From Actinotalea solisilvae (GTDB taxonomy: Bacteria > Actinomycetota > Actinomycetes > Actinomycetales > Cellulomonadaceae), in NCBI RefSeq assembly GCF_016464425.1, contig NZ_JADDKQ010000010.1, forward strand, positions 1-64,000: a DNA stretch of 64,000 nucleotides, written 5' to 3'. Within the stretch, counting starts at the first letter, position 1; the number at the start of each line of letters is the position of its first letter. Below the pieces are notes generated by a model. The model had not been told where the DNA came from, made no database searches, and saw only the letters and a list, made by a program, of their open reading frames with translations. This document shows, piece by piece, positions 44,584 to 52,100 of this stretch. The translations under genes were made by a program, and so were the position numbers.

Positions 44584-44681
44584 GCGATCACCTCTCTCGT
44601 CGCACCGGCGGCCGCAGCGCGCACGTCAGCGGTCCTCGGGAACGGCCCCCGGGGTCGGCCGCCCTCAGCGGTCGACCGTCC

Positions 44682-45722
44682 TCAGAAGTCGACGCCGGCG
44701 GCAGGGTCGGCGGGGGCGTCGACGCGTGCGCCCACCCCCAGCTTCTCCTTGATCTTCTTCTCGATCTCGTCCGCGAGGTCGGGGTTGTCGCGCAGGAAGC
44801 CCCGCGCGTTCTCCTTGCCCTGGCCGAGCTGGTCGCCCTCGTACGTGTACCAGGCGCCCGACTTCCGGATGAAGCCGTGCTCGACGCCGAGGTCGATGAG
44901 CCCGCCCTCGCGCGAGATGCCGACGCCGTAGAGGATGTCGAACTCCGCCTGCTTGAAGGGCGGCGCCATCTTGTTCTTGACGACCTTGACGCGGGTCCGG
45001 TTGCCGACCGCGTCCGTGCCCTCCTTGAGGGTCTCGATGCGGCGGATGTCCATGCGGACGGACGCGTAGAACTTCAGCGCCTTGCCACCCGTCGTCGTCT
45101 CGGGCGAGCCGAAGAAGACGCCGATCTTCTCGCGGAGCTGGTTGATGAAGATCGCCGTCGTGCCCGACGCGCTCAGCGCGCCGGTGATCTTGCGCAGCGC
45201 CTGCGACATGAGGCGGGCCTGGAGGCCGACGTGGCTGTCGCCCATCTCGCCCTCGATCTCGGCCTTGGGCACGAGCGCCGCGACCGAGTCGATGACGACG
45301 ATGTCGATCGCGCCGGACCGGATGAGCATGTCCATGATCTCGAGCGCCTGCTCGCCCGTGTCCGGCTGCGAGACGAGGAGCGCGTCCGTGTCGACGCCGA
45401 GCTTCTTGGCGTAGTCGGGGTCGAGCGCGTGCTCGGCGTCGATGAACGCCGCGATGCCGCCGGCCTTCTGCGCGTTGGCGACCGCGTGCAGCGCGACCGT
45501 CGTCTTGCCGGAGGACTCCGGGCCGTAGATCTCGACGACGCGGCCACGCGGGAGACCGCCGATGCCGAGCGCGATGTCGAGCGCGATGGACCCGGTCGGG
45601 ATGACCTCGACGGGTGCGCGGCCCTCGTCGCCGAGGCGCATGATCGAGCCCTTGCCGAACTGACGGTCGATCTGGCCGAGTGCGGCCTCGAGGGCCTTGG
45701 TACGGTCTGCGGGAGCGGGCAT
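44682..45722 (-). CDS. recA: DNA recombinase RecA
   Basis: RecA coats single-stranded DNA, drives strand exchange and stimulates LexA self-cleavage. The 346-residue protein contains Walker [10 protein letters not shown] (about 66-74), Walker [11 protein letters not shown] (about 140-149), the L1/L2 loops with [23 protein letters not shown] and [20 protein letters not shown], and a short acidic-poor C-terminal tail. It is full length with no intein. The ATG follows GAGGTGACAC. Upstream are two likely promoters, one at a LexA box and one resembling the LexA-independent RecA-NDp type. Confidence 0.99.
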   Translation of the reverse strand: MPAPADRTKALEAALGQIDRQFGKGSIMRLGDEGRAPVEVIPTGSIALDIALGIGGLPRGRVVEIYGPESSGKTTVALHAVANAQKAGGIAAFIDAEHALDPDYAKKLGVDTDALLVSQPDTGEQALEIMDMLIRSGAIDIVVIDSVAALVPKAEIEGEMGDSHVGLQARLMSQALRKITGALSASGTTAIFINQLREKIGVFFGSPETTTGGKALKFYASVRMDIRRIETLKEGTDAVGNRTRVKVVKNKMAPPFKQAEFDILYGVGISREGGLIDLGVEHGFIRKSGAWYTYEGDQLGQGKENARGFLRDNPDLADEIEKKIKEKLGVGARVDAPADPAAGVDF

Positions 45723-45828
45723 GTGTCACCTCGGTGGTCGTGGGCCGCCCGGCTCCGGGCTGCCCGTCTGGCTCTGCTGGTGAGCCCTCCGGGGAGGGCG
45801 TCGTCGTGCTCGATGTGGTGTCGTGGTG

Positions 45829-45851
45829 ACGCTACGCCCGACCTCCGACAT
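45829..45851 (-). promoter_or_regulatory. RecA-NDp/PafBC-type promoter of recA (candidate)
   Basis: On the minus strand ATGTCGGAG (45851-45843), exactly 8 bp, then TAGCGT (45834-45829). The published class, tTGTCRSTG-N8-TANNNT, is matched except for one core base and the weak first base. The start would be about 100 bases before the recA ATG. Confidence 0.65.
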
Positions 45852-45909
45852 CCCCGTCGAGGGCCCGTCGGGCCTGGGGACGCGGACCCTGCCGCAGCAC
45901 CGTGTGGAC

Positions 45910-45932
45910 AGCCTAGCCGAACAGGTGTTCGA
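45910..45932 (-). promoter_or_regulatory. LexA box and -10 of the distal recA promoter
   Basis: CCGAACAGGTGTTCGA (45917-45932) has a perfect GAAC-N4-GTTC core. On the minus strand TAGGCT (45915-45910) follows at once as the likely -10, so LexA would block polymerase. This promoter lies about 190 bases before the ATG. The rest of 45933-46029 shows only a short GTGCCGATGC-type duplication. Confidence 0.8.
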
Positions 45933-46029
45933 CGTCGCGCACCCCGCCGCGACACGCCGACGCCACTCCCCGACCGGGCGGACGGCGCGCGCCGACGTAT
46001 GCCGATGCGTGCCGATGCGCGCCCGCCGC

Positions 46030-46884
46030 TCAGCGCAGCAGGAGCCGCTCGATGCGCCGCGCGGTCCAGGCCGTGCCGATCGCGCCCATGACCGCGAGGT
46101 ACGCCACGTGCACGAGGATCCCCGCGTCGACCTGACCGAGCATGAGGTCCCGGACCATGGCGACCCCGTGGTACAGCGGGGTCGCCTGGACGACCCACTG
46201 CAGCGCGGGCGGGTAGGTCGCGAGCGGGTAGAAGGTCGCCGAGAACAGGAACATCGGCAGGATCGCGAGCTGGACGAAGTCGAAGTCCGCCCACGACCGC
46301 ATGTACGTCGTGGTCGCCATCCCGATCGAGGCGAACGCCCAGCCGATGAGCGTGGCCGCGGGGACGGCGAGCAGCGCGGTCCAGGACGTCACCGTGCCCG
46401 CGAGCGCGGCGACGACGAGGAAGGCGCCCGAGTACACCAGGCCCCGGAGCAGGGCCCACGAGATCTCGCCGACGGCGACGTCCCGCGGCCCGAGCGGCGT
46501 CGAGAGGACGGAGTCGTACAGCCTGGCGTACTTGAGCTTGAAGAACACGTTCGTCGTCGAGTCGAAGACGGCGCCGTTCATCGCCGACGCGGCGAGCAGC
46601 GCCGGCGCGACGAACACCGCGTAGGGGACCGTGCGGCCGCCACCCGCATCGACGTCCCCCACGAGCGCGCCGATGCCCACGCCCATGGAGAACAGGAAGA
46701 AGACGGGCTCGAAGAAGCCCGAGACGATGACCGACCACGTGCGGCGGAAGGACCGGTAGTTGCGCTCGACGAGCATCCTCGCCATGCCCGCGCCCGCGGG
46801 CAGCGGCAGGGCGCGCGCGACCGCGTGCGCCCATCCGCCCGCGGGTGCACCGCGCCGCTGGTCCTGCGCCGTGCCGGTCGCCAC
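46030..46884 (-). CDS. ABC-2 type exporter permease, second subunit
   Basis: The 284-residue membrane protein has six predicted helices and the ABC-2 layout of daunorubicin-type exporters: RNYRSFRRTWSVIVSGFFEPVFFLFSMGVGIGALVGD at the start, then VFFKLKYARLYDSVLSTPLGPRDVAVGEISWALLRGLVY and a FLFSATFYPLATYPPALQWVVQATPLYHGVAMVRDLMLG block. Its GTG shares one base with the stop of the preceding permease (TAGTG). Substrate unknown. Confidence 0.9.
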   Translation of the reverse strand: MATGTAQDQRRGAPAGGWAHAVARALPLPAGAGMARMLVERNYRSFRRTWSVIVSGFFEPVFFLFSMGVGIGALVGDVDAGGGRTVPYAVFVAPALLAASAMNGAVFDSTTNVFFKLKYARLYDSVLSTPLGPRDVAVGEISWALLRGLVYSGAFLVVAALAGTVTSWTALLAVPAATLIGWAFASIGMATTTYMRSWADFDFVQLAILPMFLFSATFYPLATYPPALQWVVQATPLYHGVAMVRDLMLGQVDAGILVHVAYLAVMGAIGTAWTARRIERLLLR

Positions 46885-47693
46885 TAGATCACCATCCGTC
46901 GCCGCAGGACGCGCTCCGACGCCCACATACCGACCACGAGCCACAGGACGAGGTAGGCGACGTGGCCCAGGAGGGGCCCGGGCGTCACGGTGCCCAGGAC
47001 GAGGTCGCGGCAGGCCTCGACCGCGTGCCACAGCGGCGTGACCCAGGCGAGGGGCTGCAGCCACCCGGGCAGCTGCTCGACGGGGAAGAACGTGCCGGCG
47101 AACAGCTGCATCGGCATGACGACGAAGCGGAACAGGAGGACGACGCCCTGGTCGCTGGTGAGCCCGGCCGAGTAGGCGTAGCAGCACGCGGCGAAGCCCA
47201 TCCCGCCCAGCACGGCGACGGGGAGGGACAGCAGGCCCCACGGCGAGCGGACGAGGCCGAGCAGCGCCGCGACCAGGAGGAACACCCCGCACGCGACGAC
47301 GAGCCGGACGAGCACGTAGGCGAGGTGACCCCGGACGACGTCGCGCACGCCCAGCGGGGTCGCGAGCATGCCCTCGTAGAACCGCTGCCACTTGATCGCG
47401 CCGATGACCGAGAACGTCGTCTCGCCCGCGGCGACCTGCATCGCCGTCGCGGCGAGCACGCCGGGTGCGACGAACAGCACGTAGGGCGTCCCGTCGATGC
47501 CGCCCGACGCACGGTCGACGAGGGCGCCCAGCCCGAAGCCCATGCCCGCGAGGTAGAGCAGCGGCGTGAGGAAGCTCGAGATCGCCGAGCCGACCCAGAC
47601 GCGCCGGTACTGCGCGAGCCAGTGCCCGGTGACGGCGCGCCAGCCGCCCGTCCCCCGGGCCGCCTCGGCGCGCGCGGGTGCGTGGACCGCCAT
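46884..47693 (-). CDS. ABC-2 type exporter permease, first subunit
   Basis: The 269-residue protein is a six-helix DrrB/NodJ-like permease: HWLAQYRRVWVGSAISSFLTPLLYLAGMGFGLGALVD, then KWQRFYEGMLATPLGVRDVVRGHLAYVLVRLVV and MQLFAGTFFPVEQLPGWLQPLAWVTPLWHAVEACRDL. It is clearly related to the second permease, so the pair forms a heterodimeric exporter. The ATG shares one base with the ATPase stop (TGATG). Confidence 0.9.
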   Translation of the reverse strand: MAVHAPARAEAARGTGGWRAVTGHWLAQYRRVWVGSAISSFLTPLLYLAGMGFGLGALVDRASGGIDGTPYVLFVAPGVLAATAMQVAAGETTFSVIGAIKWQRFYEGMLATPLGVRDVVRGHLAYVLVRLVVACGVFLLVAALLGLVRSPWGLLSLPVAVLGGMGFAACCYAYSAGLTSDQGVVLLFRFVVMPMQLFAGTFFPVEQLPGWLQPLAWVTPLWHAVEACRDLVLGTVTPGPLLGHVAYLVLWLVVGMWASERVLRRRMVI

Positions 47694-48712
47694 CAGTCCA
47701 CCAGCGTCCGGCCGGTGAGGTGCAGGAAGACGTCCTCGAGGGTCGAGCGCCGCACGAGCGCCGACAGGGGCTCGACACCGCGACGCCCGAGCTCGGACTG
47801 GGCGCGCTCGCCGTCGTCGGTGTACAGCAGGAGCCGGTCCGGCAGGACCTCGACGCGCTCGGCCACGCCCTCGACGGCGCCGACGTGCTCACGGTGGTCG
47901 TCGCTGTCGAAGCGCAGCTCGAGCACCTCGCGCGTCGAGTGCTCCTCGATGAGCGCGCGCGGGGAGCCCTCGGCCACGATGCGCCCGTGGTCCATGACCA
48001 CGAGCCGGTCGCACAGCTGCTCGGCCTCGTCCATGTAGTGCGTCGTGAGCACGAGGGTCACGCCCTCGCGCTTGAGGCGGAAGAGCCGGTCCCACAGGAC
48101 GTGCCGTGCCTGCGGGTCGAGGCCCGTCGTCGGCTCGTCGAGGAGCAGGATCCGCGGGCTGTTGACCAGGGCGCGCGCGATCGTCAGACGGCGCTTCATG
48201 CCCCCCGAGAGCGGCTCGACGACCGACCCGGACCGCTCGGAGAGCTGCGCGAACTCGAGCAGCTCGGTCGCGCGACGGCGGACCTCGGCGCGCGAGAGGC
48301 CGAAGTAGCGGCCGTAGACCCAGATGTTCTCCTCGACGGTGAGCTCCTCGTCGAGCGTGTCGCGCTGCGGCACGACGCCGAGCTGCGCGCGGATCCGCGG
48401 ACCCTGCGTCGCGGGGTCGAGGCCCATGACGCGCAGGCTGCCCGAGGTGGGCGGCGAGACGCAGCCGATCATCTTCATGGTCGACGACTTGCCCGCCCCG
48501 TTGGGCCCGAGGAAGCCGAAGGCCTCACCGGGACGCACGTCGACGTCGATGCCGTCGACCGCCGTGAAGTCGCCGAAGCGCTTGACGAGGCCACGCGCGG
48601 TGATGAGCGAGCCGGTCGGCTCCGTCGGGTCCGCCGGTCCGGGGGCCCCGGCCGGGTCGGTCACGCCCGGGGTGTCGGTCGCGGTGCGCGCGCGCGAGGT
48701 CTCGTGAGCCAC
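47693..48712 (-). CDS. DrrA/NodI-type ABC exporter ATPase
   Basis: The 339-residue ATPase has a disordered 35-residue start, Walker A FLGPNGAGKSSTMKM (about 68-82), Q loop VVPQRDTLDEELTVEENI, signature LSGGMKRRLTIARAL, Walker B ILLLDEPTTGLDPQ and H loop LTTHYMDEAEQL, followed by a C-terminal accessory domain ending VFLHLTGRTLVD. It belongs to the drug/polyketide/lipid exporter group. GTG 48712 is 6 bp after TAGCGT, and the promoter resembles the RecA-NDp class, so the exporter may be DNA-damage inducible. It lies between recA and DUF3046, two genes usually adjacent. Confidence 0.92.
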   Translation of the reverse strand: MAHETSRARTATDTPGVTDPAGAPGPADPTEPTGSLITARGLVKRFGDFTAVDGIDVDVRPGEAFGFLGPNGAGKSSTMKMIGCVSPPTSGSLRVMGLDPATQGPRIRAQLGVVPQRDTLDEELTVEENIWVYGRYFGLSRAEVRRRATELLEFAQLSERSGSVVEPLSGGMKRRLTIARALVNSPRILLLDEPTTGLDPQARHVLWDRLFRLKREGVTLVLTTHYMDEAEQLCDRLVVMDHGRIVAEGSPRALIEEHSTREVLELRFDSDDHREHVGAVEGVAERVEVLPDRLLLYTDDGERAQSELGRRGVEPLSALVRRSTLEDVFLHLTGRTLVD

Positions 48713-48718
48713 GGCGCG

Positions 48719-48741
48719 ACGCTACCCCTCCCGTCCGACAC
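48719..48741 (-). promoter_or_regulatory. RecA-NDp/PafBC-like promoter of the ABC exporter (candidate)
   Basis: On the minus strand GTGTCGGAC (48741-48733), 8 bp, TAGCGT (48724-48719), then 6 bp to the GTG. The first six core bases (TGTCGG) and the -10 fit tTGTCRSTG-N8-TANNNT; the last two core bases do not. Confidence 0.5.
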
Positions 48742-48788
48742 GGTCGCGGTCATTCCCGGACGTCGGGAATGGGGACAGCAGGGCGGGG

Positions 48789-49016
48789 TCAGCGTGGACG
48801 CGGCGCGCGGTGGACGCTGCCCCAGCGCTCGGCCGGGGGCACCTCCATCGCGTCGCAGAGCGCGCGCCAGACCGTGCGCGGGTCCTCGCCGTCGTCGAGC
48901 GCCTGGACGCTCGTGCGGTCGCCGAGCGCGCCGAGCACCTGGTCCTGCGTGAGCGTCCGGCCCATGCGCGGGCCGAAGACGTCGTCGACGAGGTCCCAGA
49001 ACTCGCTGTAGCGCAC
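48789..49016 (-). CDS. DUF3046 protein
   Basis: The 75-residue protein starts MRYSEFWDLVDDVFGPRMGRTLTQDQVLGALGDRTSVQAL, diagnostic of DUF3046, a small actinobacterial family of unknown function usually encoded next to recA. The rest is WRALCDAMEVPPAERWG plus a basic tail. GTG 49016 has no ribosome-binding site but has CACCCT 6 bp upstream. Here three exporter genes separate it from recA. Confidence 0.9.
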   Translation of the reverse strand: MRYSEFWDLVDDVFGPRMGRTLTQDQVLGALGDRTSVQALDDGEDPRTVWRALCDAMEVPPAERWGSVHRAPRPR

Positions 49017-49097
49017 GCGACCAGGGTGCCACGCCCCAGGCGGCGCGACCGACGGCCGCCCGTCGGCGCCCGACGTGTGCGGACCGCGCGCAGGACG

Positions 49098-49120
49098 GTG
49101 TCGGCGCCCCGGGACACAAT
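49098..49120 (+). promoter_or_regulatory. RecA-NDp/PafBC-like promoter of lhr (candidate)
   Basis: GTGTCGGCG (49098-49106), 8 bp, CACAAT (49115-49120), then 6 bp to the GTG at 49127. The core differs from TTGTCRSTG at the first base and at the T, and CACAAT differs from TANNNT at one base. Confidence 0.45.
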
Positions 49121-49126
49121 GTGCCG

Positions 49127-52100
49127 GTGAGCGCGGGCGTGCGGGAGGACGAGGCGACCGGCTCGCGCGCGCCCGCGGCGAGCCTCGCGCGCTTCTCGGA
49201 GGCCACGAGGTCGTGGTTCACCGGCGCGTTCGACGCGCCGACGGCCGCGCAGGCCGGCGCGTGGGACGCGGTCGGGGGCGGCGAGCACGCCCTCGTCGTC
49301 GCCCCGACCGGCTCGGGCAAGACCCTCGCGGCGTTCCTCTGGGCGCTCGACCGGCTCATGACCGAGCCGCCGCCCGCGGACCCGCTGCAGCGGTGCCGCG
49401 TCCTGTACGTCTCGCCGCTCAAGGCCCTCGCGTCCGACGTCGAGCGCAACCTGCGGTCCCCGCTCGTGGGCATCCGCCAGGCCGCGACGCGGCTCGGCCT
49501 CGAGGTGCCGGACGTGACGGTCGGGATCCGCACGGGCGACACGCCGCCGAACGAGCGTCGCGCGTTCGCGACCCGCCCGCCGGACGTGCTCATCACGACG
49601 CCCGAGTCCCTCTTCCTCATCCTCACGTCGGCCGCGCGCAGCGGGCTCGCGGGGGTGCGGACGGTCATCGTCGACGAGATCCACGCGGTCGCGGGGACGA
49701 AGCGCGGGGCGCACCTCGCCGTGAGCCTCGAGCGCCTCGACGCGCTCCTCGACGCCGGCACCGAGGACGGCAGCCCGCGGCCCGCCCAGCGCGTGGGGCT
49801 CTCGGCCACCGTGAGCCCGGTCGCCGCCGTCGCCGGCTTCCTCGGCGGTGCCCGCACGCCCGCCGAGGGCGGACGCCGCGTCGCGGTCGTCCAGCCGCCG
49901 TCGACCAAGGTCGTCGACGTCCGGGTCGTCGTCCCGGTCCCGGACCTCACGCAGCTCGGCACGGCGGTGGGCACGCCCGGCCTGCCCGACGCCGCCGGGA
50001 GCGGCCCGCGCGGTGCGCGCGGGCAGCACGGGGCCGGCGGACCGGGCGGACGCGGAGGCGGTCCGCGCGACGACGGTCCGGACCTCTCGGGCAGCGCCGC
50101 GGGGGCGCCGTCGCGGCCCTCCATCTGGCCGCACGTCGAGGAGCGGGTGGTCGACCTCGTCGCGGCCCACCGCTCGACGCTCGTGTTCACCAACTCGCGC
50201 CGGGGGGCCGAACGGCTCACCGCGCGGATGAACGAGGTGTGGGCCCAGCGGCTCGGCGAGGACGTGCCGGACCCGGGGACGCTGCACCCGGCACAGGTGC
50301 AGGCGCAGTCCGGCGCGTCGGCGGGGGTCGACACGTCCGACGCGGCCACGATCCTCGCGCGCGCCCACCACGGCTCGATGAGCCGCGCCGAGCGGACGCG
50401 GACCGAGTCGGAGCTCAAGGAGGGCCGGCTGCCCGCCGTCGTCGCGACCTCGTCGCTCGAGCTCGGCATCGACATGGGCGCGGTGGACCTCGTCGTGCAG
50501 GTGGGCTCGCCGCCGTCGGTCGCCTCGGGGCTCCAGCGGGTCGGGCGCGCGGGCCACCAGGTGGGCGCGGTCTCGCGCGGCGTCGTCTTCCCGACCTACC
50601 GGGGGGACCTCGTGCCGGCCGCCGTCATCGCGCAGCGGATGCGCGAGGGCCGCATCGAGCGCCTCGACGTCCCCGCGAACCCGCTCGACGTGCTCGCGCA
50701 GCAGGTGGTGGCGATGCTCGCGGTCGAGGAGTGGACGGTCGACGACCTCGCGCGCGTCGTGCGCCGGTCCGCGCCGTTCGCCGAGCTGGGCGAGGCGAGC
50801 CTGCACGCCGTGCTCGACATGCTCGCGGGGCGCTACCCCAGCGAGGAGTTCGCCGAGCTGCGCCCGCGCATCGTCTGGGACCGGACGACGGGCGTGCTCA
50901 CGGGCCGGCCGGGCGCCCTCCGGCTCGCCGCGACGAGCGGCGGCACCATCCCCGACCGCGGCCTCTTCGGCGTCTTCCTGGCGGGCAGCGGCGGCGACGT
51001 CCCGGCCGACGAGGCCGCGGGCGGCTCCCGCCTGCGGGGCGGCAAGCGCGTCGGCGAGCTCGACGAGGAGATGGTCTACGAGTCGCGTGTCGGCGACACC
51101 TTCACGCTCGGGTCGAGCACCTGGCGGATCGAGGAGATCACGCCGGACCGCGTGCTCGTCAGCCCCGCCCCCGGCGTCCCGGGCCGCCTCCCCTTCTGGA
51201 AGGGCGACCAGCCCGGCCGGCCCGCCGAGCTGGGCCAGGCGCTCGGCGCGTGGGTGCGCGAGACCGCCGCGCTGCCCCGCGACGAGGCCGCCCGGCGGGT
51301 CGCCGCGACGGGACTGGACGCGTGGGCCGCGGACAACCTGCTCGGCTACCTCGAGGAGCAGCGGGAGGCGGCGGGCGTCCTGCCCGACGACCGGACGATC
51401 GTGGTCGAGCGCTTCCGCGACGAGATCGGCGACTGGCGCATCGTCATCCACTCGCCGTACGGGGCGACCGTGCACGCCCCGTGGGCGCTCGTCGTCGGTG
51501 CGCGCCTGCGTGAGCGCTACGGCCTGGACGCGGCCGCGATGCACTCCGACGACGGCATCGTGCTGCGGCTGCCGGACATGGTCGCCTCGGGCACGGGGAC
51601 GTGGGACGCGGCCGAGGCCCGCTGGACCGAGCCGGACACGCCCGGCGTGGACCTCGCCGACCTGCTCATCGAGCCCGACGAGGTGCCCGAGGCGGTCCGC
51701 AGCGAGCTCGGCGGCTCGGCGTTGTTCGGCGCGCGGTTCCGCGAGGCGGCGGCGCGGGCGCTGCTCCTGCCGCGCCGGCGCCCGGACAAGCGCCAGCCGC
51801 TGTGGCAGCAGCGCCAGCGCTCGGCCCAGCTGCTCTCCGTCGCCGCGCGCTACCCCGACTTCCCGATCCTGCTCGAGGCGGCGCGCGAGTGCCTGCAGGA
51901 CGACTTCGACGTCGCCGCGCTGACGGACCTCATGCAGGCCGTGGCCGCGCGCCGGGTGCGCGTCGTCGAGGTCACGACGCCGACGCCGTCGCCCTTCGCC
52001 CAGTCCCTGCTCTTCGGCTACACGGCGCAGTTCCTGTACGACGGCGACGCGCCGCTGGCCGAGCGCCGCGCCGCGGCGCTCACGCTCGACCCGACGCTGC

